From Seminavis robusta (taxonomy: Eukaryota; Bacillariophyta; Bacillariophyceae; Naviculales; Naviculaceae): a DNA stretch of 64,000 nucleotides. A program made the translations under genes and the position numbers. Under the pieces are notes generated by a model. That model saw only the letters and a program-made list of their open reading frames with translations. It had not been told where the DNA came from and searched no databases. How positions within the stretch are numbered: the first letter of the stretch is position 1; each line of letters begins with the position of its first letter. Of this stretch, positions 50,885-61,400 are shown in pieces. The stretch is taken from contig CAICTM010000213.1 in assembly GCA_903772945.1 (NCBI GenBank), positions 1 to 64,000 of the forward strand, in the 5' to 3' direction.

Positions 50885-53212
50885 ATGAAAGGAGGAAAGG
50901 GCAATCGTTCCACTACTAGTAGTACCGGTACTGGCACCGGTAGCGCTGATGGTGCGGCTTCCGCTGTCTCAGACATCAGTGAAGGCGATCAATTCGACCC
51001 AGCGGTAAGGGACGCCCTTGTGAAAAGGGCGGAAGCAGAAGCCTTACAATGCCAACAAGACCTTAAAATTACAGTTGCAAAAACCCAGCAAGAAGAAGAA
51101 GAAGAAGCTGTCAAGAAACTGCCAGCCAAAAAGACGGTCCCTGGAAGCTCATCTGCGGAAGCTAACCAGCATAAGCAGCAGCAGGCTTTAGGAGAAGCCA
51201 ATCAAGTGGAAAACACAGAAGAACTAAAAGGAGACGAAATCATGACTAACACTGCTAGCAACCAATTCATGCAGTTGGCGATGGGATTCAACGAGGCTGC
51301 CAAAATGGAAAAACATGAAACTGCAGCAAATTCTGGTAATGATCCAAACCAGCCAAGTGCAGAAATTGCAGTACAACCAGAAAATGCTCAAGATGTTCAC
51401 CATCCACATATTCACTTGATTGCAGCTGCAGCTGCAGCAACGGAACCACTCCCACAACTGCTACGCCACCATGGCTCGGCAGACACGGCTCAGCCTGGGG
51501 CCTTCCACAGAGATGGTCCTGATGCGCACTTGTACAACAACACTCCTGTCGCTACACCACCAGAACCCAACAATGAATTCATGCCAAGCAATGCTGACAA
51601 TCATGAGGGTTTGGTCCAGGCGAATGCAATCGATGATGATGATGTTGAGAATCTGACTCGAGCCAATCCAGTCAATCTGGCCGAGCGAGAGCAAAAAGAA
51701 CTGCAACAGAAAAAGCAACAAAAAACCTTTGTGTTTATTCTGATTTTGGTTGTTCTTGCTGCTGCCGCTATTATTGGGACTGTTGCCGGGACAAGTAACA
51801 AGGGAGATGAGGTTGTCATCCAAACAGCCGCCCCAACAGCCTATGGATCCATGGAGCCATCAGGGGTGCCATCCATGGCTCCAACTGGAGTGCTTGGCCT
51901 TCTCTGGAGCAACCTACCTGTGGAAACTCAGGAAAGTCTCGAGACTTACGGGACTCCACAGTGGAAAGCATTTGATTGGGTTGGCAGGCATCAAAACATT
52001 ACGAATTTGCCAGAGTGGAGAAAGATGCAACTATTTGCGATGGCCACCTTCTTCTATTCCATGGAGGGTGCGGACTGGTGGTGGCCGATCAAGGAGCGGT
52101 GGATGGTCGACACTATGGATGAGTGCTTGTGGTTTTCAGAAGCATTTGGCAGTTTTTACAGGGGGCCAGATGGCCTTGCTAACACAGGGGATGAAGGGGA
52201 GGGCACTTATTATGAGGACTTTTTTCAAATACCACTTGTAAATTGCAATGATCGCGACCAGTTGACCAAACTATGGCCAGGACCACTGGGTCTTCAAGGT
52301 TTAGAGCCAGTTGTTCCACCAGAGATTGGATTGCTCACATCATTGGAATCTCTCAGACTTGTTGGACTTGGCACCAAAGTAACACTGTTTGACATGCTCG
52401 CTCCAAAAGTACTTGAACTGGGAACATTCCGTGCACTTGACATAGCCAATGGACTTGGAGGGACCATACCAACGGATGTGGGTGTGCTATTTGCCAACTT
52501 GACAAGCCTGGAATTGATCAGGAACTCATTCTCAGGAAGTCTCCCAACTGAGATTGGTCTCCTCACTGGCCTGGAAGGTCAATTCAATTTGAACAGCAAC
52601 AATATTTCTGGTACAATTCCTACTGAGATGGCAGGCCTTACCAATGTAGGCACTTTTTGGATGTCCGGAAACCCTTGGGTTGGCCCCATTCCAACCGAGT
52701 TTGGAACTCTGTCTAATGCAGATGCTTTTTCCTTTGACCGCACTTTCGTGTCTGGCTGGATTCCAAGTGAAATAGCATTGATGGAAACCCTTGAGGCGAT
52801 GTTTTTGGATAGCACTTTGCTGACTGGTCGGATCCCAACTGAAATTGGTAGGATGCCCTCTTTGGAAAGGATTTCTTTACATGATAATAGCCTCTCAGGC
52901 TCAATCCCTTCTGAACTGGGCCTCCTTACCAAGCTTTGGCACTTGGATCTGTCCAATATAACGCTCTTGACTGGGTCCATTCCACCTGAGTTGTCCCGCT
53001 TAACAGGTGATTTGCTTCTAGAAGGAAGTGGGCTTTCCGGTACCATCCCAGAAGGCCTGTGCTTCTTGCAGGATGAGGCTTGTAAAAATACTTTTAACAT
53101 TCCTCCATATGGGGAATGGAGTTTGCCGTGTTCACTCACCTTTGATTGCACGGAAAGACTTTGTGGTTGTGATTGTCCCTGCACAGTTGGAATCAATCAT
53201 ACAACCATATGA
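50885..53212 (+). CDS. LRR receptor-like transmembrane protein without kinase, 775 aa
   Basis: Start at ATG 50885; the open frame extends 48 bp upstream only through a GTG and the 9-bp repeats. The cytoplasmic N-terminus (~280 aa) begins MKGGKGNRSTTSSTGTGTGS, then FDPAVRDALVKRAEAEALQ, shared with the repeat-receptor at 22001-25267. TM ~282-305 (FVFILILVVLAAAAIIGTVAG), then a short linker (EPSGVPSMAPTG). Ectodomain cap (QWKAFDWVGR, LFAMATFFYS, and DECLWFS), then about ten plant-type LRRs with (S/T)GxIPxE units (for example LTGRIPTEIG, LSGSIPSELG). It ends in a Cys cluster (CTERLCGCDCPC) matching in style the LRR protein at 15249-18365. No kinase. Probably one of many members of a diatom LRR receptor-like family. 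Confidence 0.9.
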   Translation: MKGGKGNRSTTSSTGTGTGSADGAASAVSDISEGDQFDPAVRDALVKRAEAEALQCQQDLKITVAKTQQEEEEEAVKKLPAKKTVPGSSSAEANQHKQQQALGEANQVENTEELKGDEIMTNTASNQFMQLAMGFNEAAKMEKHETAANSGNDPNQPSAEIAVQPENAQDVHHPHIHLIAAAAAATEPLPQLLRHHGSADTAQPGAFHRDGPDAHLYNNTPVATPPEPNNEFMPSNADNHEGLVQANAIDDDDVENLTRANPVNLAEREQKELQQKKQQKTFVFILILVVLAAAAIIGTVAGTSNKGDEVVIQTAAPTAYGSMEPSGVPSMAPTGVLGLLWSNLPVETQESLETYGTPQWKAFDWVGRHQNITNLPEWRKMQLFAMATFFYSMEGADWWWPIKERWMVDTMDECLWFSEAFGSFYRGPDGLANTGDEGEGTYYEDFFQIPLVNCNDRDQLTKLWPGPLGLQGLEPVVPPEIGLLTSLESLRLVGLGTKVTLFDMLAPKVLELGTFRALDIANGLGGTIPTDVGVLFANLTSLELIRNSFSGSLPTEIGLLTGLEGQFNLNSNNISGTIPTEMAGLTNVGTFWMSGNPWVGPIPTEFGTLSNADAFSFDRTFVSGWIPSEIALMETLEAMFLDSTLLTGRIPTEIGRMPSLERISLHDNSLSGSIPSELGLLTKLWHLDLSNITLLTGSIPPELSRLTGDLLLEGSGLSGTIPEGLCFLQDEACKNTFNIPPYGEWSLPCSLTFDCTERLCGCDCPCTVGINHTTI

Positions 53213-53811
53213 GTCCCTTGCCTGTAAATGTACATCATTTAGTTTTGGATTCTTAAGCTGTGCTTGGCTATTCTATTTCTGTCGCTCGAGCTGTTGAAGC
53301 TGTACCTGGTACTCTAAACCCGAAAGAGGGGGTTTAGAGTATTAATAGGAGGATAGGTGGATTTTCTAAATTCGTGAGGTCTACCGAACGAGTTTTAAAA
53401 TAAAGGACAGTTTGAGGGGTGGCTTCCCTTGCAGTCAACCTTTCAACTCATTAGGTGGTACCGGGAACGGCAGGGCAAGCGCGTAACCGAAGATTTGCAA
53501 AGAACGCACAAAGAATTCCCGAAGTGGATTCGCGTGCTTCTGGCATGACTGAGAACCAACACCGGTACCACTCATTAAATCTGAGCTGGCGATTCACTGT
53601 GCTGTAAAAAACTCACACTTACTTTTCCTTTCCCAAACAAATAATCCGGCGCCAACCCGCGAAAACGAGGAATGAGATGAGCAATCTACATGTATTGGAC
53701 TTGGTAAAGATGGTAGCGTAATAGTTTCGTTTATATATTACAAGGCAATTTATGTACAACTGTTGTTGCCTTGGTGCACTATGTACATTGCATCAAATGG
53801 ATCCGATCTTT
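53213..53811. other. Convergent 3' intergenic region
   Basis: Between the ends of the LRR and U-box genes. Contains the hairpin at 53310-53341 and an ACCGGTACC near 53562. No gene. Confidence 0.5.
53310..53341. repeat. 12-bp perfect hairpin related to the dispersed repeat
   Basis: TACTCTAAACCC (53310-53321) and its exact complement (53330-53341) around an 8-base loop. The right arm with its preceding Gs (GGGGGTTTAGAGTA) resembles the start of the dispersed repeat at 3718 and 46024. It lies ~100 bp after the LRR stop, so a 3'-end structure is also possible. Confidence 0.65.
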
Positions 53812-54297
53812 TTATGCTGCGGATGCAGACTGCTCCTTCTTTCCGAGGAGAGTCTTTCGTACCATCTTGGTGAGAGACATGGACTTGTCCTTGTTTTTCT
53901 TTCCTGATTTGGGGCTTCCATTCTGTTGCTGCATGAGGTCCAACACCTGCTCCACCATTCTGTCATCTCGTCGTTGCGCGAGCATCTTGTGGTTTCCAGC
54001 AATCAAAACGGGTTCTTGGCGACCGACATCAGCGGCAGCATCGGCGACTCCGTGCAGCTTCTTCCATCCAATAATCTGCTGTTCCAATGATCGGTAGGAG
54101 ATCACATCTGGAAGAGAGAGCTCCTGATGGGTCAAAGGGCAGGTGTTGTTGCGGTTGAGCCATTTGACCAATGCCTTCTTTTCGAAGCAGTGCCCATACT
54201 TGGTCATCACTGGCTGTGTCATGATCTCTTTCGTCAAGGGGCACACAAACTGGGCGGGTGGGGTGGGGGTTTCTTGTTGAGATTGTCCGGCTGTCAT
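53812..54297 (-). CDS. U-box domain protein, 161 aa
   Basis: Small predicted E3 ubiquitin ligase or E2-binding adaptor. The U-box covers ~17-76: FVCPLTKEIMTQPVMTKYGH, then CFEKKALVKWL, then NTCPLTHQELSLPD and SLEQQIIGW, with the hydrophobic and Pro positions for E2 contact present. The N-terminus is short and polar. The C-terminal ~80 residues contain a helical stretch (RMVEQVLDLMQQQ) and a basic tail (SPKSGKKNKDKS, RKTLLGKKE). No TPR, ARM or WD40 partner domain is present, so it is a minimal U-box protein. Single exon, ATG at 54297. Confidence 0.87.
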   Translation of the reverse strand: MTAGQSQQETPTPPAQFVCPLTKEIMTQPVMTKYGHCFEKKALVKWLNRNNTCPLTHQELSLPDVISYRSLEQQIIGWKKLHGVADAAADVGRQEPVLIAGNHKMLAQRRDDRMVEQVLDLMQQQNGSPKSGKKNKDKSMSLTKMVRKTLLGKKEQSASAA

Positions 54298-56148
54298 GGT
54301 GAGATATGAGTTTTAGGTATTTGAGATTGTTAGCAAGGTTGGTGCTTTTCTTGAGTGGCTGTGGCTGTGGCTTCTCGAGTTGCTGAGTTTGCAAATTGTG
54401 AGTAAGAGGTGGAATTGACTTGACTCATCAGAAGTCATACCCAGCTCTTTTGGCGGCTACCGGTATTAGTATGCCAGGGTGCGAGGTACGTACGTACGTA
54501 CCCAGCAAGTTTAAAAGTCTTGAAACTTGAAACAGTGTATGAAACAAAACTGGGTATGGTTTCTCACGGGTCATCTTCAAGGAGATGACCTGCAGGAAGT
54601 GGACAACCCAGGGAGGCCACGTCAGTGCAAAATGTAGCAAGACTTTAAATCTTAGCTTCCTTGGTCCTAATAAACTGGAGTTCCTTGGCTCTGAGATAGG
54701 TCAACAAGGGTTTAGGAAAGAAGATGAAAAATTTTGTACTGGCAAGTGAACTGGCATTCCTTGAAAGAACGCTGACCGTTCTTAATGACTGCCCCAGGCA
54801 AATACTCGAGTAAATGATTTAGAGCTACAGTACCGTACTGGTACGGTACCGTTGCTAGCTACCTGTCGACCGGTCGTATCAAGCATCAACCCATCTGCTA
54901 ACCCATCTAAAATAATTATTTGTGGCTCACACCTCTGAGTCGCTCAAACGAAGAAGATACATCAAAAGAAATAGAAACAACCAAGCGTCTCGCTGATATT
55001 GGCGCCATCGGCACCAGACAGCGTTCCTCTTCAACAGTTGCTTCAACACCCCCAACAACGAAATGATTTAGATGGAGTGTCGCTGCTTCTTCAGATGCGT
55101 TCGTTGGTGGTCACTCTCAATAGCTGTAAGTAGAGGAAGTTGCCACGGCAATTCTAAGGTGGCCATTGCCAGGTTGAAGTGAATGGCTAGCTACTGCCAC
55201 CACCTCTCCCAGCAAAGAATTGGTGCCACACAAAATCTCCCACTTCGTCAGTCCTCGCAAGAGTTGGATTTAACATTCTGTATTTGCCTTCTGTTTGATG
55301 TGCTGGTGCTGACGCTGTAATACGCTGTATGCATGTTGGATCTTTTGAAATAAAGGATGAGCCACCGTCGGATAATCGGATCGTAGCAGCTATCGTAGCT
55401 GGGTTGAAAAAGCCTTCGCACAAACAGCCAAAATTTGATTAGACCGAGCCTTCCTGTAAGGTTTTGAATAGCCTCCAAACTTCCCCTCCGGCGTACCAGG
55501 TAGGCTTAAGGTGCCGTAATGTATTCAGCAGGCATACCCAAAGAAGCCGAAGGCAGGAATGGTCGAACTTGCCAATCAAGATATTATTATGATGTTACTG
55601 CACAGTTACTACGGTACCGGTACTGTGGAAGCAGCTTCCACCATTCCATCGAACATGGTCCTATTGCCTCATGATATCGTCTCAGAGCAAAGAATATGCA
55701 TCTCTCTCTAATAGCCAACGCGTACTTTGAACGGAAGTCTACACCACGATGAAAGTCGATAAAGCATCTGGACGCACCCACAGAGAAACTATTGAAGTTG
55801 CCCCAAGACGGGCAATGCGAGAGTACCATGCATCTATCGCGTAACGGAGCGGTCGTATTCCCGCCAAGAGTATCCCAACCCTTGCACTCTAGTAGGGGAC
55901 TAGTAGCTAGATAGATAGAATGGTCTTTGAGCCTCTCGAAGGAAGCGTGGTTCATGGCCTAAGTTCCGCATGGTGTGCAGAATTTCACCGCATCTCATGG
56001 CGATGGAATCTGAAGCTTCAAGTTGGTCAACTCGAAGCTTGCGGTAACCTTCGCCAGTGTACCCCAAGTGCAACCCGTGACAATGGCGTTGCAAATGTCA
56101 TGCAAATTTGTAGATTGACGTGCTGTTCTATCGTTCTATGCATCATCA
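54298..56148. other. Gene-poor region (1.85 kb)
   Basis: No supported gene. A run of GTACGTACGTACGTACC lies near 54487-54503, a GTACGGTACC-type palindrome near 54840, a GCTAGCTACC near 54853 and an ACCGGTAC near 55614. Confidence 0.45.
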
Positions 56149-58119
56149 TCAATCAAACAGTTTGACCAGCCCCTTCTTATTGATCTTCCCCATTGCGTTT
56201 TTGGGAATATCGGAAACCACCTGCAGTCGCGACGGCACTTTGTACTTGGACAAGCGAGGCCCACAAAACTCCCGCAATCCCTCTAGCGTCAGTGGTTCAC
56301 TATCCGCTTTTTTCAAGCGACAAACCATGGCTACGCGTTCTCCCCATACATCGTCGGGGATCCCCAGAATGGCCACTTCGGCAATGTCCGGGTGCTCGAG
56401 TAGTTCTCGTTCAATTTCCAACGCCGACAGTTTGTGACCACCGGATTTGATTATATCCACCGATGCTCGTCCTAGGATTCTGTAGGACTGAATCTCTCCA
56501 CCATCAAACTGTGCAATATCACCCGTGGCGAAATAGCCGTCCTTTGTGAATGCCTCCCTGGTCGCGTCCTCTCGGTTCAGATACTCCTGAAACACGGTAG
56601 GTCCTTTGACCTGAAGCTCTCCGCTCACTCCTTCCGTTTCGATAACCTCTTGAGTGTCCGTATCCACCAAACGCACTTGCACCGACGGGAGTGGTCGGCC
56701 AACATACCCCGGTCGACGCTGTTGTACCGTGTTGTCTTCTCGATACGGATTGGAAAGCGCCATTGCAAATTCCGTCATTCCATATCGCTCCAACAGTGTC
56801 TGACCAGTCAAGTTCCTCCATCGTTCCAACACGGATACGGGCAAGGCAGCCGACCCCGACACTTGCAATCGCATGGAACTCAACGTGTTGTCGACGGCCT
56901 TTTGGACCGTTTCCTGTGGTAGAGTATCGGCTGCTTCTAGTAGCTTGGCATAAATGGTAGGAACTGCCATGAGAATGTTGGTGGGGGGCAAAGACACGGA
57001 CGATGATGATGGCTGAGCCCACTGATTCCAAAGTGCAGTGGCATCAAACGGTTGAAATTCCAATCTTGCTCCAACAAAAGCCGCACAGGAAAGTAGATTG
57101 ATGACTCCATGGACATGATGCAACGGCAGTAAATGCAATGCCACATCCGACGATTGCCATTCCCATGCCGCCACCAAATCGGTTACTTGATGATAAATGT
57201 TCCGATGGGTAATGACGGCTGCCTTGGGTTTTCCTGTGGTACCGGATGTAAAGAGCACCAAGGCTGGTTCATCCAACGATTGTAGTACGCCACCATTTCC
57301 TAGCATCCAGTCCTTTTCAGATACGTCAGGTTTCTGCGAAACAACAGTTTCAAACGGCACTACTCGGTCCGTCATTCCAAGGTTTTCGGCAGCTTGCAGT
57401 AGCGCCTTGGCATTGGGTGGTTGCCTGGTTGGATGCTGGATGGATTTACCGGTAGTGTTACTGCCGCTCAAGCGACAGTTTCCTCCCAGGACAATGAATT
57501 GTGGATTGGCTTGGGTCAATACATGTTCCATTTCGGGGGCTGTCTGAGACAATGCCAATGGAACCGATCCATAGCCAGCGGCCCAGGCTCCTGCCCATTT
57601 ATTTTCAACACAAGAGTATGGCAAGTTGGGGTTGGCAATCAATCACATGACATACTAACTATACATACATAGACTATTAATAGTGTACTCACCCCACTGC
57701 GTCGCCACGTACTCCCACCCCGGAACATTCAAGTGAGCCACTAGCTTCCGCTGCTGTTCTTGCTGTTGTTGCTGAAGTATATACCGTGCAAACAGGCTCG
57801 ATTTGGCAAGAACCTGACTGTAACTGACCGTTTCCACAGTGCCATCTTGTTCGTGTTTCCATTCGCTGAGAAGAATTCTAGTTTTGTCCGCGGATGCTAC
57901 CTTGGCCGCCTGGTGCAATATTGGAATGCCTTGGTCCTGCAATTCAGAAGCGGTGGGGGGCGGTGGGGGTGTGGGAAAGGACCAATGGATTGCTGCTGGA
58001 CTGGCGCTGGCAAAAAAGAGTCTTTGTCCACCACCACAAGTGCTCCATTGGCGCCCATGGAGGAGCAACTGTCGTGGCAGTCGTCGACAGGGATGTAGTT
58101 GGAGTAGGAATAATCTCAT
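56149..58119 (-). CDS. Acyl-CoA synthetase of the malonyl-CoA synthetase (ACSF3/AAE13-like) group, 622 aa
   Basis: Exons 57693-58119 and 56149-57590; the 102-bp intron (GTGAGT...GGGCAG, phase 1) joins TQWG to AWAAGYG and the total is exactly 623 codons. It would activate malonate or a related short acid to its CoA thioester with ATP. The N-terminus is Arg/Leu-rich (MRLFLLQLHPCRRLPRQLLL), consistent with mitochondrial targeting, as for ACSF3. The AMP-binding motif FTSGTTGKPKAAVITHRN is near 256, GYFATGDIAQF later, and the C-terminal hinge reads GRASVDIIKSGGHKLSALEI near 513, which fits ACSF3/AAE13 more than general acyl-CoA ligases. It ends IPKNAMGKINKKGLVKLFD with the catalytic Lys. The ATG at 58119 is the first in frame. 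Confidence 0.85.
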
Positions 58120-58445
58120 CTTCTTGGTGGTGGAAGGCAAGGAGATCTGAGGGGGTTTGATGCGAGGGTGTCGGGAGGATGGTGATGTCGGTGAGAAGTG
58201 GATTTTCCTTTACTACACTAAGGCTAGGGTTCATGGATGAATCTTGGATCTTGAACTCGATCGCCGTTGATGTCTGCTGTCTGTCAAAAATTGACAAGTG
58301 AGACCATGATCCCCTCTGCTGCTGTACTTTCAATATCGTAGCTATAGTGATCCATACTAGCGATACCTGTACAGGCTAAGGAAGAAGAAAGAGGTGACTT
58401 GACAAGATAGCTAGTGACTATCTATACCGTACAGCAAAAGAGAGA
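58120..58445. other. Divergent intergenic region
   Basis: 326 bp between the acyl-CoA synthetase and SPX-MFS starts; a probable shared promoter region. No distinct site recognised. Confidence 0.4.
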
Positions 58446-61400
58446 ATGGTCGGCTTTGGTTCTTCACTTCGCCTGGCAAGACGCCCGGGATGGGAAGAAG
58501 CCTACTTGGACTATGAAGCGCTCAAGCTGCTGTTGACTCAGATTGAAGCCATTTACGAGGAAGAAGCGCACTTGCAGCAACGACGACAAGATGGACGAGA
58601 TTTGGATGTCATGTTTTACGACACTCCGCAAGGCCACGGATTCACGACATCGACGACAGCCGTCAACGAAACGGAACCAGCGGGCAATGATTACCGCAAG
58701 GAACTCTTTCTGGAATCCGATTCCGATGCCGCCTTTGAAGCCCTCATGAAGTATGATTACTACTCGGCCGAAGAAGAAGCATCGGAATTGGAACAACAGC
58801 AACAACTAGAACGGGAACATCAGGCTGCCATGCAAGCACAGTGGCAACTTCATATGTCCAGTCAACAACAACAACAACACAATCATAACAATAGCAATAC
58901 AATGAACAACAATCCAGCGTCTCCCATGGCCGCGACACGCCAGAACAACAACGACAACAGCAATCACAACCGATCTTCTTCCAATACAGACTCCATTTAT
59001 TACACTAGTGAACAGCAAAACTCACACCAGCATCGAAGAGGCGACTCGAATGCGAGTGGACCCAATGGAGCGCACTTTTCGCTCGCATCCTATCAAGTTT
59101 CACGCCATCAGGATCTTTACCATCATCCTGAAGGATATGCCAATATGGACGAAGATGATGACGACGATAGCATTGATAGTACTCCTCACAACAACTGTGT
59201 GCCTTCGGCTTGGGGAGGAGGAAAGACAAAGCGCAAACCGTCACCCAAGAAAAAGAACAATAACAACAACAGAGGTCTCCACTTTCACGGCAAGAGTGGA
59301 GGAAGCCAGTTTCTTTCTCCGGCAGCTGAGAACGATTTCTTTGTCACGGCTGGGTCCAATGCCGATGCCTTCATCATGGACAGCAGTTCCGAACACCAGC
59401 ACGACGACTATAGTACCGATCTAATGGTACAGGATGATGAGTATTTGCAAACAGCAACAACAGCCAACATCACCGGCAACAACCACAACAATACTCTCAC
59501 ATCCTCCTATTCACAAACCACGGCGACACGAAATCAATCCTCCTTTCTCAAAAAGCCAATACGGAGAAACTTGAGCAGCGAAAAGACTTCTCTGCTCTCG
59601 GTTCCTTCTACCCCCGCCACGGGATTGTTCTCCTTTGCGCACAGGCAGGACCCGTTACACCTCCTCCACCTGGAGACAACCTGAAGCATCATGCTTCCAC
59701 ATCGGTCGCTTTTGCTGCTGGAACAGCCACGGCACCCGCCTCTGCCACTACCAGTAATGCCGCCAAACAAGCCTTAGAAGAAGAACGCAAACAAGAACGA
59801 CGGAAACGACGACAAAAGAAACGACAACGGTTGGCCAAGCGCAAAGCATTGGAACGCAAAGTACCACGGCATATGCGTCGGGCGCATACCAAAGCACGAG
59901 ACATTACCGAACGGTTCTTGGGTCTTCTACGGGCTGAATGCGAAAAAGTCATGCTGTTTGCGCAATCGCGGTTGGGAGAATTGGCAGATACGTGTGGATC
60001 GTTGCGGTTTCCCGCCATGGAAGATGAACATTTGCAAGCATCTTCATCTCAATCGCAATCGCATCAATATCAACAACACTATGGCGATTTGACATCCATC
60101 ATTTCCAGTCATCATCATCATCATTCGTCAGCCGAGGCACCCTTGTCACCCACCACCAACAGTGGCGCAGCACGGACTACGCCGGCATCCTACGATTATC
60201 CACTCTCGGATGGTGGTATGCATTCCTCGGCATCGTCGTCGTCGGATGACGCGGCAGACGAAGATGACACTGGTCTTCTCTTTTATTGGTCCGATTCCTC
60301 CAACAGTGACGACTCAGTCAAGAGTCGTGACAGTGCCAGTCCCAATGTCCCACGAAGTTTGTCGGCCTATCGGGATTTGCAGCAACGTCGCAAGATGAGA
60401 TCTTCTTCCAAGAATCATCATCATCATCATCATCATGCCAAGAACGAGAGCCACAGAAGTGCTCGCCACAATCATCACAACAATGTCGTGCAAAAGCACG
60501 AAGGATTTGATTCTGCCAAGAGACACTTGGATCATTTCGAAAAGCTCCGCCGTAATAAGCCAATCTTCCAACGCAGCGGCAATGTCATGGGGGAAGATCT
60601 CTTGCTGCTGTCAGCTGTGGACGAAGCCGATGGGTACACTGCTGTGGGAGTGGAACTGATGCATGTTCTAAGGTTCATATGCGTCAATCTGATTGCTGTC
60701 CGAAAGATTTGTCGCAAACACGATCGATTGCTCATGAATCGAATGCTGGGTGGGTATTATCACCACCTCAAACTGTTGGCATTCTCTGAAAGCAATAGCA
60801 AATGGAAAGAAAATGGACTACGTGATACGCAACGGTCCTTTCAGGACGAGCACGTTCAGAATGCACAAACCCTTGGAGGACTGCTGGCACGTGAGTCGGC
60901 AGATATCTTTGAACCACATCATCCTCAGGTTATTGGTCAAGTGCAAAACTACAAGTTGGTTGGTTTGTACGACGCCAATCTGCAACAATTAGCAAACTCA
61001 AGGACCGTACAAGTGATCTCGTCATGCCTTGTACTTGCGCTGTCTGAGTACGAAGTGTCTCGATCTCGAGCCAATGCCTTGGCGACACTAAATACAACGG
61101 CATCCGGCCTTCCTGCACCCCGAAGAGGCAGTTCGAGCCGAGATTTTTTGCGCCACAGGCAGCAGCAGCAAGATCAAATGTCAACAATGACCGGGGGCTC
61201 TTTTGCAGTAGGAGGATCCATGGGTCCCTTTGACGAAAATGAAGAGTATGCAATGTGCGCGGATTCGGATGCACCGTCGACTGCGTCCAGCATATCGCTG
61301 ACGAGATTGCGCTTCACCGTTACCTCCATCATTGCTTTACGAGAAGCGGCGCGGCGGAAACAAGACGTCTATCCAACGTATCTCAGCCGATCGATGTTAG

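Noticed and set aside
55587-55955. 122-residue minus-strand frame
   Set aside because: No motif, no credible start context and no neighbour evidence.
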